Source of the DNA: Rhodospirillaceae bacterium
GTDB lineage: Bacteria; Pseudomonadota; Alphaproteobacteria; GCA-2731375
Assembly (NCBI GenBank): GCA_018660265.1
Contig: JABJKS010000058.1
Span: 16,888 to 80,887 of the forward strand
Direction: 5' to 3'
Length of the DNA: 64,000 nt
Position numbers and translations under genes: made by a program. The notes beneath the pieces were generated by a model. That model ran no database searches. It had not been told where the DNA came from and saw only the letters and a list, made by a program, of their open reading frames with translations. Shown here piece after piece: positions 31,362-40,607 of the stretch; the stretch's first letter is position 1, and the number at the start of each line of letters is the position of its first letter.

Positions 31362-32768
31362 CTATTGCGCGGCCTCAGCCACTTCCGGCGTTTGCCGCTC
31401 TGTGCGCTGTTGTTTCAACATCTCGGCAATCAGGAATGAAAGCTCCAGACTTTGCGAGGCATTTAAGCGCGGATCGCAATGGGTGTGATAGCGGGAGGCC
31501 AATTGTTCCTCATCTATCGACTGGGCACCGCCCAGGCATTCCGTCACGTCCTGGCCGGTCATCTCCACATGCACGCCGCCTGCATGGGTGCCTTCTGCCT
31601 GATGCACCGCGAAAAAGCCTTTTACCTCGGCCAGAATACGATCAAAGGGCCGGGTCTTGTAACCGGTCGATGATTTGATGGTGTTGCCGTGCATGGGATC
31701 ACAGGACCACACGACCTTGCGGCCCTCACGCTCAACCGCGCGGACCAGGGGCGGCAATTTGTCCATTACCTGATCATCGCCCATGCGGCAGATCAGGGTC
31801 AGGCGACCGGCCTCGTTTTCAGGGTTCAGGGTATCGATCAGGCGGATCAGATCATCCGTCTCCATTGTCGGGCCGGCCTTCAGGCCCAGGGGATTGTGAA
31901 TACCCCGGCAATATTCAATATGGGCACCATCCGCTTGGCGCGTACGGTCACCGATCCAGACCATATGGGCCGAGGTATCGTACCAACCGCCCGTGCGGGT
32001 GATGGTATCTTCCCGGGTCATGGATTCTTCGTAGTTCAACAACAATGCCTCGTGCGAGGTATAGAAATCCGTTTGGCGCATTTCCGGCACGCTGTCGCCG
32101 TTGATGCCGCAGGCTGCCATGAAATCCAGGGCCTCTGTTATGCGCCCACACAATTCGCCATAGCGGGCCGCGGCCTCGGTGCCGTCAACAAAGCCAAGGT
32201 TCCAGCGATGGATTTTGTACAGATCCGCATAACCGCCCTGGGCAAAGGCGCGCAGCAGGTTCAGGGTCGCGGCTGCCTGGGAATAGGCGGTCAGCAAACG
32301 GTTGGGGTCAGGCTGGCGGGAAGCATCATCAAAATCGATACCATTGACGATATCACCCCGATAAATCGGCAGTTCGACGCCATCAATAGTTTCCGATGCG
32401 CTGGAACGCGGCTTGGCGAATTGCCCGGCCATGCGACCGACCTTAATCACGGGCACGGCACCGCCAAAGGTCAAAACCACGGCCATCTGCATCAGCACGC
32501 GAAAGGTATCGCGAATGTTGTCGGGATGGAATTCGGCGAAGCTTTCCGCGCAATCCCCGCCCTGCAACAAAAAGCCGTTACCCATGGCCACCTGGGCCAG
32601 ACGACGGCGCAGGGCATTGACCTCGCCGGCAAAAACCAGGGGTGGGAAGCTCCGCAGCTTGTCCAATACGCCGTCCAAATGTGCTGCATCGGCATATTCC
32701 GGCATTTGCAAGGCTGTACGTTGCCGCCAGCCGTTCGGTGTCCATTGCGGCGTCGTCTGCGTGGCCAT
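31362..32768 (-). CDS. class II (plant-type) 3-deoxy-7-phosphoheptulonate synthase
   Basis: First step of the shikimate pathway: phosphoenolpyruvate plus erythrose 4-phosphate gives DAHP. The class II (AroA-II) type is clear from [87 protein letters not shown] and [20 protein letters not shown]. At 468 residues it is of normal length. ATG 32768 (MATQTTPQW) is preferred; an ATG three codons earlier is also possible. No clear leader peptide or attenuator is seen upstream. Confidence 0.95.
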   Translation of the reverse strand: MATQTTPQWTPNGWRQRTALQMPEYADAAHLDGVLDKLRSFPPLVFAGEVNALRRRLAQVAMGNGFLLQGGDCAESFAEFHPDNIRDTFRVLMQMAVVLTFGGAVPVIKVGRMAGQFAKPRSSASETIDGVELPIYRGDIVNGIDFDDASRQPDPNRLLTAYSQAAATLNLLRAFAQGGYADLYKIHRWNLGFVDGTEAAARYGELCGRITEALDFMAACGINGDSVPEMRQTDFYTSHEALLLNYEESMTREDTITRTGGWYDTSAHMVWIGDRTRQADGAHIEYCRGIHNPLGLKAGPTMETDDLIRLIDTLNPENEAGRLTLICRMGDDQVMDKLPPLVRAVEREGRKVVWSCDPMHGNTIKSSTGYKTRPFDRILAEVKGFFAVHQAEGTHAGGVHVEMTGQDVTECLGGAQSIDEEQLASRYHTHCDPRLNASQSLELSFLIAEMLKQQRTERQTPEVAEAAQ

Positions 32769-32882
32769 AACTTGCATCCCAACTAAAAAGAAGGCCTCTA
32801 TATACGTTAACCTGTTACGCTTTCCAAGCTTTCAGCGACGATTCGTCCACAGGTTGTTGTTATGAACAATATGGGATCGTGA

Positions 32883-33116
32883 ATGATGCCCCGGCAAACA
32901 GGGCCACTATTTCACCTCTCCATCCTCGTCGATGATCTGGATCGCCCCCTCTCGCGCCATTTCGGCGTCATCCTGCCTTCGGACGATTGGCAAGCTATGG
33001 AAATCCGCCTGAAAGACAGCAAAACAGGTTTCACGTTATCCACCTCACCTGTCATTCGCGGGCAAAGCAGCGGAAGAACACAACATGGTGCTGCACGATG
33101 GCTGCGCCTGAATTGA
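32883..33116 (+). pseudogene. decayed VOC (glyoxalase-like) gene
   Basis: The frame starts with PLFHLSILVDDLD, the usual N-terminus of a 140-residue VOC protein, but jumps at once to RHFGVILPSDDWQAMEIRLK, which normally lies about 60 residues further on. After that the frame departs; continuity resumes in another frame at 33052 (SFAGKAAEEHNMVLHDG), then a stop at 33109. This is an internal deletion plus at least one frameshift. The call rests on my memory of the family pattern. Confidence 0.6.
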
Positions 33117-33277
33117 GTAAACGGGCATCGTAATTGTGGGCCGTAATCACGCGCGGATACGAAATATATACAAATCCAACAATTTAACGGCACATTAATA
33201 TCGATATGCAATTATAAGACATTGATATTTAGAATAATTCTACTTTTTTGACGACAGCCCGTCAAATGGAGAATATA
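33117..33277. other. A+T-rich intergenic stretch before the HD-GYP gene
   Basis: About 160 bases with low G+C (for example a run from 33180 to 33240 dominated by A and T). Together with the decayed VOC gene it makes a gene-free span from 32769 to 33277. It can hold the promoter of the HD-GYP gene, but I see no convincing hexamer pair. Confidence 0.4.
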
Positions 33278-33964
33278 ATGAATACGACAGCAAATGGTAC
33301 CGTCCTGGCAGGTGCCGAGAAAGAGCAGCCCCATCGCGGCGGCATGACGAGATCCAGTGTCACGCCAAATAATCGGTTCCTCTACCAGACGATTTCAGCG
33401 TTCGCGACGCTTGTGCAATACAGGGACGCGTATACCTCCGGTCATCAACAGAACGTCAGCGACCTGGCCCGCTCAATCGCAACCGAGCTTGGTTTGAGCC
33501 GTAATCAGATTGAAGGTGTTCGGATCGCGGGAACGTTGCATGATATCGGCAAGATCGCCGTGCCGATGGCGATTCTCGCCAAAGCAGGTCAGCTTAGTGG
33601 GGAGGAGTTCAATTTGATAAAGACCCACTCCCAGGTCGGCCATGACATTCTCAAGGGCGTGGATTTTCCTTGGCCGGTGGCGGAAGCCATTCTGCAGCAC
33701 CATGAGCGGCCGGACGGCAGCGGCTATCCGCGGGCCTTGGAAGGAGAGGCGGTTATTTTGGAGGCGCGCATCCTAGGGGCCGCCGATACGGTCGATGCGA
33801 TGGCATCGCATCGGCCTTACCGACCGGCAAAGGGCATAAAGCACGCGCTGCGGGAGTTAGATGTCGGTGCCGGGTTGCACTACGACCATGCGGTCGTCAA
33901 AGCTTGCCGATATCTGTTCATGGAAAAGGGCTACAAGCTGTTGAATTCCAACGCCACTATATAG
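33278..33964 (+). CDS. HD-GYP domain protein, putative cyclic-di-GMP phosphodiesterase
   Basis: 228 residues, essentially one HD-GYP domain after a 35-residue polar N-terminus. Metal-binding HD is in IAGTLHDIGKIAVPMAIL and the GYP motif in QHHERPDGSGYPRALEGE; ARILGAADTVDAMASHRPYR follows as expected. Catalysis would hydrolyse cyclic di-GMP. There is no receiver or membrane domain, so sensing must come from partners. I chose ATG 33278, preceded by GGAGAATATA; an upstream TTG at 33248 is less likely. A degenerate copy of the dispersed repeat lies directly downstream. Confidence 0.88.
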   Translation: MNTTANGTVLAGAEKEQPHRGGMTRSSVTPNNRFLYQTISAFATLVQYRDAYTSGHQQNVSDLARSIATELGLSRNQIEGVRIAGTLHDIGKIAVPMAILAKAGQLSGEEFNLIKTHSQVGHDILKGVDFPWPVAEAILQHHERPDGSGYPRALEGEAVILEARILGAADTVDAMASHRPYRPAKGIKHALRELDVGAGLHYDHAVVKACRYLFMEKGYKLLNSNATI

Positions 33965-33970
33965 GCGCAG

Positions 33971-34012
33971 CGATCTAAGCGATTGGTTTAATTGCCGTAC
34001 CAGAACGGAACT
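33971..34012. repeat. dispersed intergenic repeat, copy C (degenerate)
   Basis: CGATCTAAG (33971-33979) and GATTGGTTTAATTGC (33981-33995) match the copy near 45.85 kb with two differences over about 25 bases. The downstream block CTGGGCATATTTGAG (34011 onward) corresponds to its TTGGGCATGTTTAAA, but the hairpin is no longer intact. Confidence 0.55.
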
Positions 34013-34096
34013 GGGCATATTTGAGTTAAAGGCACACTAGGATGGGTCGCATTCAATTGCGACGTGGCCCGCAAGAACAGCGAGGAGCACAAATTC

Positions 34097-34627
34097 ATGT
34101 TGAGAACAATACTCGTGGCGACCGACGGCTCCAGACATGCTCAAAAAGCATTGTCATTGGCAAGCAGCCTAGCCGAGAAATATGGTGCGCAATTGATACT
34201 TGCCCATATTCTTTTGACGGATGCGCGGCCTGAAACCCTGCGTAAGCTAGCCAACCGCCGTCATTTGTCGGTAAAGCAGCGTGATCTGCTCGACAACTAC
34301 GATGCAGGTTTCCGGCTGGAGGCCGCAGCCAGCAAAGTGATCGGCTTTCTCACGGTTCCACCGCCTCGCGAACTTGTCGAAGCGATCAGTCGGCAAATTA
34401 TGGATAGGGCCAGAAAATTCGTCGCCAAGAGGGGCGTTAAGAAAATCGTCCCCGTCATGGTCGAAGGCGATCCGGCAGAGGCAATTCTTGACTTGGCTGC
34501 TAGGCACAAAGCTAGCATGATCGTGATGGGCAGCCGGGGCTTGAGTGATGTCAAAGGCTTATTGTTAGGTAGCACTTCCCACAAGGTTAATGCGCAGGCA
34601 GGTTGCACCTGCGTTTCGGTAAAATAG
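34097..34627 (+). CDS. universal stress protein (UspA family)
   Basis: 176 residues, single Usp domain. The N-terminus MLRTILVATDGSRHAQKALS and the ATP-binding end ASMIVMGSRGLSDVKGLLLG followed by STSHKV (G-2x-G-9x-G-S pattern) are clear, so it probably binds ATP. ATG 34097 follows GAGGAG at 34083-34088. The longer frame from 34064 has no similarity upstream. Its partner gene, if any, may be the HD-GYP gene 130 bases before it; both look like stress or signalling functions. Confidence 0.9.
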   Translation: MLRTILVATDGSRHAQKALSLASSLAEKYGAQLILAHILLTDARPETLRKLANRRHLSVKQRDLLDNYDAGFRLEAAASKVIGFLTVPPPRELVEAISRQIMDRARKFVAKRGVKKIVPVMVEGDPAEAILDLAARHKASMIVMGSRGLSDVKGLLLGSTSHKVNAQAGCTCVSVK

Positions 34628-34639
34628 GCAATACAAAAC

Positions 34640-34810
34640 TCTGCCTAAACGCCGCGTCACGGTAATACAATCCATCAGGAGTTCAGCGCCACGGGAGGCC
34701 CCCAGGTCGAAATCGAGCCGCCAGGCCGACGATTTTCCGCGTCCCGATTTGGTCACGCCCTTGGCTGGCTGATAGTTGGCTGGCTGATAGATCGTTGCCT
34801 TTGCACTCAC
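34640..34810 (-). pseudogene. decayed NDUFS4-like (complex I accessory subunit) gene
   Basis: Read on the minus strand from a GTG at 34810: MSAKATIYQPAN, then YQPAKGVTKSGRGKSSAW and RLDFDLGASR ending in LLMD. This follows the alphaproteobacterial ETC complex I subunit pattern (IYQPAK, SGRxK, W-x-L-x-F, then LMGWT). The frame then goes wrong at LMD; a second frame reads GLYYRDAAFRQSF where the family has GWTxSxDTxxQVRL. A 15-base tandem duplication (34761-34790) has inserted an extra YQPAN. It converges on the usp gene. Confidence 0.5.
34761..34790. repeat. 15-base perfect tandem duplication
   Basis: The unit ttggctggctgatag occurs twice in a row. On the minus strand it lies inside the decayed NDUFS4-like frame and encodes a repeated YQPA block. 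It looks like a replication-slippage event. Confidence 0.85.
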
Positions 34811-34929
34811 GTGGTAACGCCCGGCATAAAGTCTTTACGGGCCCGGGTGCAAACCGCGCTGGGCCATATGCCATGGACAGGACGCGGATAATAGCCCAAC
34901 ATCGGGTGACGCACGGCGTAGTGGTAATG

Positions 34930-36261
34930 ATGAGTAAATCTATGGCAAGAAAAAAGATGCATCTGGCGCAGTTCCTGGTGCATGGGCCGACCTATCACAG
35001 CCTGGCCATGTGGCGGCACCCGGAAACGGCGGCGCGGAACTATGACTGGACCCAGCCGGAGCTGTACCAGCACATCGCCCAAGTTTGCGAGCGGGGCAAG
35101 TTCGACATGGTCTTTTTCGCCGACCTGAACTACATCTCCGACACGTTTCGCAACAGCCTGGAACCGGCCCTGCGTTATGCCGCCCAGGCCCCCGAGCATG
35201 ACCCCATCCCGTTGATTACATCCATGGCGGCGGTGACCAGCCATGTGGGTCTGGGGGCGACCTTTTCGGTCAGCCATCACAATCCGTTCTATGCTGCGCG
35301 CCTGTGGGCCACCCTGGATCATCTGACCAAGGGCCGGGCTGCCTGGAACGTGGTGACATCCCTGAACCATAACCAGGCCGCCAACTACGGCGAAGAGCGC
35401 GCGGATACCGACAGCCGCTATGACCGGGCCCATGAATTCGTCGAGGTCTGCCAGAAACTCTGGCAAAGCTGGGATGAAGACGCCGTGGTGATGGACCGGG
35501 AAAATGCCATCTTCGCCGATGCCAACAAGGTCCACCGTATCGAGCACCAGGGCGAATTCTTTAAATCCCGCGGCCCGCTGAACGTGGTCCGCTCGCGCCA
35601 TGGCGGCCCCCCCATTATTCAGGCCGGCACCTCGCCCAAGGGCATGGACCTGGCAGCAAAATACGCCGACGCGATCTTTGCCATACAGCCCCGTGTTGAA
35701 AATGCCGCCGAATACTACACCGCCGTTAAGGGACGTATGGAAGGTTTCGGGCGGCGGCCGGAAGACTGCAAAATCCTGTTCGGTATGCAGCCGATCATCG
35801 GCGCCAGCGAGGCGGAGGCGGTGGAGAAACAGGAACTGCACAATTCCCTGATGCCCCTTGATGGCGGCATGACGATCCTGTCGTCGCACATGGATTTCGA
35901 TCTTTCAAAGCTGGACCCGAACGAAAAGATAGCAGAGCGGACGGAGCCTGAATTGCAACGCATGCACAGCCGCTTTCTGAAGCCTTCGGGCGAATCCATG
36001 ACTGTGGCCGAAGTGGCCCAGCGCCACGGTGAAGGCGTCAGCCTGCCGCAGTTCGTCGGCACGCCGGAGGCCATCGTCGACCAGATGGAGGCCTATATAG
36101 ACGTGGTCGGCGGCGACGGCTTCATGATATCGCCCATCTATTGCCCCGGCGCGATCGAGGAATTCGTCGATCAGGTGGTGCCTGAGTTACAACGGCGCGG
36201 CCTGTTCCGCACCGACTATGCCGGTACCACCCAGCGCGACCACCTTGGACAATATGACTAA
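34930..36261 (+). CDS. NtaA/SnaA/DszA-type FMN-dependent monooxygenase (luciferase-like)
   Basis: 443 residues of the two-component flavin monooxygenase branch that uses FMNH2 from a separate reductase (nitrilotriacetate, dibenzothiophene sulfone and pristinamycin monooxygenases). Signs are MHLAQFLVHGPTYHSLAMW, RGKFDMVFFADLNYI, GATFSVSHHNPFYAARLWAT, LDHLTKGRAAWNVVTSLN, EERADTDSRYDRAHEFVEV and PPIIQAGTSPKGMDLAAKYA. The start lies in a cluster (ATG 34927, 34930 or 34942). Base composition is noticeably more G+C-rich than the flanks. No flavin reductase gene is adjacent. It converges on the disulfide oxidoreductase. Confidence 0.9.
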   Translation: MSKSMARKKMHLAQFLVHGPTYHSLAMWRHPETAARNYDWTQPELYQHIAQVCERGKFDMVFFADLNYISDTFRNSLEPALRYAAQAPEHDPIPLITSMAAVTSHVGLGATFSVSHHNPFYAARLWATLDHLTKGRAAWNVVTSLNHNQAANYGEERADTDSRYDRAHEFVEVCQKLWQSWDEDAVVMDRENAIFADANKVHRIEHQGEFFKSRGPLNVVRSRHGGPPIIQAGTSPKGMDLAAKYADAIFAIQPRVENAAEYYTAVKGRMEGFGRRPEDCKILFGMQPIIGASEAEAVEKQELHNSLMPLDGGMTILSSHMDFDLSKLDPNEKIAERTEPELQRMHSRFLKPSGESMTVAEVAQRHGEGVSLPQFVGTPEAIVDQMEAYIDVVGGDGFMISPIYCPGAIEEFVDQVVPELQRRGLFRTDYAGTTQRDHLGQYD

Positions 36262-36325
36262 AGCAATTTGATGACAGTTTGCTCTGGGTAAAGTGGCGTT
36301 ACGGTGCCATATGTGGACGACCTTA

Positions 36326-37738
36326 TTACAGCGGTTTCAGATCAGCCAACATGGTTGGAATTAGCTCGCTGACCGTGGGATGGGTATGCATGGCGCGCTG
36401 TATCACGGTGTAGGGCGCATCCGCGTACATGATATCCAGTAAACTATGGATAATCTCATCCCCGCCAATGCCCAGGATCGCGGCACCGAGAATGCGTTTG
36501 GTTTCGGCATCAATAAAAACCTGCATGAAGCCCTGGGTCTCGCTGCGTTCACGGGCCCGGCCAACCCGCGCCATCATCATCTTGCCCGTTAACGCCGGTC
36601 GTCCGGAGGCCCGAACCTCAGCCTCCGTCATGCCAACCCGGCCCAACGGCGGATCGATGAACAAACCATAGGCCATGATCCGGTCGGAGACGCGTCTGGG
36701 ATCGTTGTCAAACATATTGGCGGCAAGAATTTCATAATCATTGTAGGAGGTATGGGTAAAGGCGCCCCGGCCATTGGCATCACCAATCTCCCAAATGCCC
36801 GGCACATTGGTGGCCAGCTGGTCATCCACCGTGATAAAGCCGCGCCGGTCGGTTTCGACACCGGCGGCGGCCAGTCCCAGGTCGTCCGTGTTGGGTATGC
36901 GACCCACCGCCAACAGGACATGGGAGCCGACAATTTCTTCGTTACCGTTTTCGTCGCTGCTGTTGTCACCAGATCCGCCACTGGGTGTGCAGCTGGCACT
37001 GACCACCACTTTTCCATCGCGCTTGGCGAAGGCAACGCATTCTGCCTGCAGCCTGATCTCTATGCCTTCATTCTCCAGAATATCCTTAACCGCTTCCGAG
37101 ACCTCCGGATCATCCCTTGGTATCAGGCGGTCGCCTTTTTGTATTACGGTGACACGGCTGCCAAAGCGGCGATAGATTTGCGCGAATTCCAGGCCGATGT
37201 AACTACCGCCGACGATGATCAGATGCTCCGGCAGAAAATCCACGTCCATGATATTGGAATTGGTAAAATAGTCGATCTCGTCGATGCCCGGCATTTCCGG
37301 CACCAGGGCACGGCCGCCGACGTTGAGGATGATCTTTTCCGCTTCCAGCAGCGCGCCATTGACCCGCACCGTATTGGCGCTTTCCAGACGGCCATGACCT
37401 TCATAGACGGAAAGGTTGTCCATGTTCTTCATCCAGTTGGTCACGCCCTGGTTGGATTGCTGAACGATAACGTCCTTGCGCGCCTTGACGGCCTTCATAT
37501 CCACCTTGATCTCGCCCTCAATGACAACGCCGAATTCTCCGCCGCGCCGCGCCATATAGGCGGCGCGGGCACTGGCGACCAGGGTCTTGGTGGGAATGCA
37601 GCCCACGTTGACGCAAGTGCCGCCGAACAGCTTGCGTTCAATTATTGCGACCTTCAGACCTTCGCCGGTCATTCGTTGCGCCATGGACGGCCCCGCCTGC
37701 CCAGTACCGATGATGATCGCGTCAAATTTCTCAGCCAT
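36326..37738 (-). CDS. class I pyridine nucleotide-disulfide oxidoreductase (mercuric-reductase/lipoamide-dehydrogenase-like)
   Basis: 470-residue FAD flavoprotein. FAD motif FDAIIIGTGQAGPSMAQRM, redox-active disulfide FGGTCVNVGCIPTKTLVASA, NAD(P) motif LIIVGGSYIGLEFAQIYRRF, the second FAD motif IWEIGDANGRGAFTHTSYND, and the catalytic His in MHTHPTVSELIPTM near the C-terminus. There is no N-terminal heavy-metal domain and no C-terminal Cys pair, so mercury reduction is not supported. A Gly/Ser/Asn-rich insertion (PSGGSGDNSSDENGN) lies at about residues 250-265. ATG 37738 (MAEKFDA) is chosen; the frame continues 20 codons upstream without similarity. Confidence 0.88.
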   Translation of the reverse strand: MAEKFDAIIIGTGQAGPSMAQRMTGEGLKVAIIERKLFGGTCVNVGCIPTKTLVASARAAYMARRGGEFGVVIEGEIKVDMKAVKARKDVIVQQSNQGVTNWMKNMDNLSVYEGHGRLESANTVRVNGALLEAEKIILNVGGRALVPEMPGIDEIDYFTNSNIMDVDFLPEHLIIVGGSYIGLEFAQIYRRFGSRVTVIQKGDRLIPRDDPEVSEAVKDILENEGIEIRLQAECVAFAKRDGKVVVSASCTPSGGSGDNSSDENGNEEIVGSHVLLAVGRIPNTDDLGLAAAGVETDRRGFITVDDQLATNVPGIWEIGDANGRGAFTHTSYNDYEILAANMFDNDPRRVSDRIMAYGLFIDPPLGRVGMTEAEVRASGRPALTGKMMMARVGRARERSETQGFMQVFIDAETKRILGAAILGIGGDEIIHSLLDIMYADAPYTVIQRAMHTHPTVSELIPTMLADLKPL

Positions 37739-38143
37739 GTCTCGGCTCCCCCGTTTTGCGCCGTAAAAATTTCCGGCGACCCCCAATTTCTGAAACAAAG
37801 TCTAAAACGCGCCATATAGGGTTGATAGGCCGAACTGGCTCTATTTATCGGCTGTTCATAACAATACTGTGATAGCGCTCCCTAAAGACCGTGCGTCAGG
37901 CGCGAAGTCTCAGGCTGCGCGTCGAGTTTTTCCCGGCCTATCGACCTATAATTTGTCCTCGGAATTGTTCGTCGAAAACGGGTTAGCGAGGGAAAATTTT
38001 TGCCATCAAAACTTACATCCTGTTGCACCGATTATGAGCCCCGATGGTGGAAAATTATTAAGATCTGTCAGGCATGGTGATTTCTGTTTAGCGGCCTAGT
38101 TGAAATGGTGGCGCAACGGTAAACGGACATACAAGGCCAATTC
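37739..38143. other. divergent intergenic region, nothing recognised
   Basis: 405 bases between the disulfide oxidoreductase and histidine kinase starts. A 76-codon frame at 37869-38099 has no family look and atypical composition. The promoters of both flanking genes must lie here, but I cannot place them. Confidence 0.5.
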
Positions 38144-40465
38144 ATGACGCAGCAACGCATTATTCTATTTTTCATTCTGGCTGCGGTAGCCGTTTCGGGA
38201 AATTATGCAAATGTTCCCCTGTTTTTCTCCGTCAGTTTCATCTTTGGCTCCGTCGCCGCGCTGATTGCGGTCCGCCTGCTTGGTGTTATCCCGGGCACTC
38301 TCGTTGCGGCGATCGGCGGGGCCTATACCTGGATTATCTGGGGCCACCCATATGCGATGATCATCTTCACGCTTGAGGCGTTGGTGGTGGGTCTGCTTTT
38401 GCCACGGATAGAGAAGATCGCCCTGGCCGACACGATTTTTTGGATTTTCATCGGTAGTCCTTTGGTGTTTTTGTTTTATCGCGTGCAGATGGACATGCCG
38501 GAAAGTGCTGTAGCTCTTATTGCCATCAAGCAGCCTGTAAATGGTATTTTCAATGCCGTTTTGGCGGCGTTTGCCTTGATGGCGGTGCGTTTGTGGCTAC
38601 CCTGGCTGGCGATGGCTGCTCAAAGGCGCATTCGGGTTTCTTCTCTGGTCTTCAACGTCCTGTTGCTGTTGACCCTGGTCGCAGGCACCGCGCCGATCAT
38701 ATTCAATAGCTATCAGATCCTTGAGGATGAGGAATTGGCGGCCAGTCACGATCTGGAAGATACTGCACAATGGATTTCCGGTCTGCTCCAGGTGAGACGC
38801 GACGGCAACGACATTGCGCAGAGTGTCGAAAGTTTCGCGGCGATGATGCCAGACGGGGACGCGCTTCATTTTGCGCTCCTCGGTCCGGGAGATGTGGCGT
38901 TAGCCCAACATGGCCAGGTCAAAAGCCTCGGCAAAAATGGATCGCTCAGGAAAAGCGAACGGGGGCTGACGATCTGGCAGCCGAATGGCCAGATGGCCTC
39001 CATGTCGCGATGGCGCAACAGCCGCTACATTCACCGGGTGCGTCTGGAACGTACCGAACCCGCCATGACCCTGTTACTGGAAACCAATGCCAGCTCCATA
39101 ATTGAGCGAATGGATTTTCAGCATTTTCAATCGCTTCTCTATATTGCCATTCTTGTCGGTGTTGCCTTGTCGTTGTCCCTGGTTTTAAGCACGTTGGTAA
39201 CGCGACCGATCAGCGCGCTGGCGGCACTTGGCACGCGGATCGCGAACCAAGTGGTTGAAACCCCAATTCCAAACGTGAATTTTCCGGATAGCTTTGTTCG
39301 CGAGTACGATGATCTTTCTCGCTCGCTGAAAAACATGACCGGGGATCTGGCCATGAGTTATAGCGAGTTGCGCGCCATCAAGGAGAACCTGGAAGAAATT
39401 GTCGAAGTGCGCACAAATGAACTGCGTTACCTCTCGATGGTGGCGAGCCAAACCACGAACGGCGTTATCATCACTGATGCCAAGGGCGTGACTACGTGGG
39501 TCAACGACAGTTTTGTCGAGATTTCCGGCTACACGTCCGATGAAATCATCGGTAAACGGCCCGGTGATCTGCTGCAAGGGCCTGACACCGCCATTGAGTC
39601 CATCTCAGTAATGCGTCAGGCTTTGGCCGACTGCATTCCCTTCAACATTGAAGTGATCAACTATTCGAAAACGGGTGCGCCCTATTGGATCGAGATCATG
39701 TGCAACCCCGTCAAGGACGAGCAAGGGCATCACACCGGGTTCATCGCCATTGAAACCGACATCAGCGAGCGCAAGAATATTGAGCGGGTAAAGGATGAAT
39801 TCATCTCTACCGTGAGCCATGAACTACGCACGCCTCTGACCGCCATTAAAGGATCCATTGGCCTGTTGTGTTCCGGCGCAATAGCAGAGCTGCCAAACAA
39901 GGCGCAATCCCTGGCGGATATGGCGTACAAAAACACCAATCATCTTGTCGCGCTCGTTAACGATATTTTGGACATTGAAAAACTGGGGACCGATCAGATG
40001 ACGTTCGATTTCCAGCCTACGGATTTGACGACCCTGGTGAAGGAGGCCATCGCCGACAACCAAGGTTACGCCGATGAATACAGTGTGCAGTTCCAGTTGG
40101 GCGACACCGAAGGCGTTCAGGTTAACTGTGACCCCAGGCGAATGAAACAGGTGTTGGCCAATCTTCTGTCAAACGCGGCAAAATTCTCTGATAAGGATGG
40201 GACCGTGAAGGTTTCGGTCCATCGTCAGGACGTCTTTGCCCGTTTGTCGGTATCTGACCACGGCGTGGGCATTCCCGAAGGGTTTCACGATAAGGTCTTC
40301 GACCGCTTCACGCAGTCGGATTCATCAGATACCCGAAAAGTTGGCGGTACAGGGTTGGGCCTCAACATTTCGCAAAAAATTGTCGAGAGGCACGGAGGTA
40401 CCATCGGGTTCGACAGCACGCCCGGTGTCGGCACCACGTTTCAGGTGGAATTGCCTGTTCTGTAG
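38144..40465 (+). CDS. membrane PAS sensor histidine kinase
   Basis: 773 residues. Layout: five or so membrane segments in residues 5-155 (MASE-like, FFILAAVAVSGNYANVPLFF), a further segment about 166-188, an extracytoplasmic stretch of about 130 residues, a membrane segment about 330-350, HAMP-like linker (352-400), short coiled coil, PAS (about 430-545), then the kinase core. The phospho-acceptor is H559 in [18 protein letters not shown]-box NLLSNAAKFS; G boxes DHGVGIPEGFHDKVF and GGTGLGLNISQK. The PAS has GKRPGDLLQG where LOV domains have GRNCRFLQG, so the photoactive Cys is absent. No response regulator is adjacent, so its partner is unknown. Confidence 0.93.
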   Translation: MTQQRIILFFILAAVAVSGNYANVPLFFSVSFIFGSVAALIAVRLLGVIPGTLVAAIGGAYTWIIWGHPYAMIIFTLEALVVGLLLPRIEKIALADTIFWIFIGSPLVFLFYRVQMDMPESAVALIAIKQPVNGIFNAVLAAFALMAVRLWLPWLAMAAQRRIRVSSLVFNVLLLLTLVAGTAPIIFNSYQILEDEELAASHDLEDTAQWISGLLQVRRDGNDIAQSVESFAAMMPDGDALHFALLGPGDVALAQHGQVKSLGKNGSLRKSERGLTIWQPNGQMASMSRWRNSRYIHRVRLERTEPAMTLLLETNASSIIERMDFQHFQSLLYIAILVGVALSLSLVLSTLVTRPISALAALGTRIANQVVETPIPNVNFPDSFVREYDDLSRSLKNMTGDLAMSYSELRAIKENLEEIVEVRTNELRYLSMVASQTTNGVIITDAKGVTTWVNDSFVEISGYTSDEIIGKRPGDLLQGPDTAIESISVMRQALADCIPFNIEVINYSKTGAPYWIEIMCNPVKDEQGHHTGFIAIETDISERKNIERVKDEFISTVSHELRTPLTAIKGSIGLLCSGAIAELPNKAQSLADMAYKNTNHLVALVNDILDIEKLGTDQMTFDFQPTDLTTLVKEAIADNQGYADEYSVQFQLGDTEGVQVNCDPRRMKQVLANLLSNAAKFSDKDGTVKVSVHRQDVFARLSVSDHGVGIPEGFHDKVFDRFTQSDSSDTRKVGGTGLGLNISQKIVERHGGTIGFDSTPGVGTTFQVELPVL

Positions 40466-40607
40466 GGTGTATCTGCGGGAGATAAAAATTCAAGTTACGA
40501 TGAACAGTTGCCTAAATTCTGCTGGCGGCCTTTTTGAGATCTGTTGACCTATAATTTTTCAGCGCCACAATGTCGGTGAACGATATTGAAGAAGCAATAG
40601 GCCAGCC

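Noticed and set aside
31689..32786. 365-codon plus-strand open frame opposite class II DAHP synthase
   Set aside because: It is antisense to a clearly conserved gene, has His/Gln/Gly-rich translation with no family pattern, and has no ribosome site.
36326..37738. Mercuric reductase
   Set aside because: The N-terminal metal-binding domain and the C-terminal Cys pair are missing and there is no mer operon.
36752..37819. 355-codon plus-strand open frame opposite the disulfide oxidoreductase
   Set aside because: Antisense shadow; the minus-strand protein has every FAD/NAD motif in order.
37869..38099. 76-codon plus-strand frame before the histidine kinase
   Set aside because: No similarity pattern, no Shine-Dalgarno, atypical residue mix.
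39400..39780. Possible blue-light LOV domain in the PAS kinase
   Set aside because: The diagnostic Cys motif is absent: GKRPGDLLQG replaces GRNCRFLQG, so it is an ordinary PAS domain.
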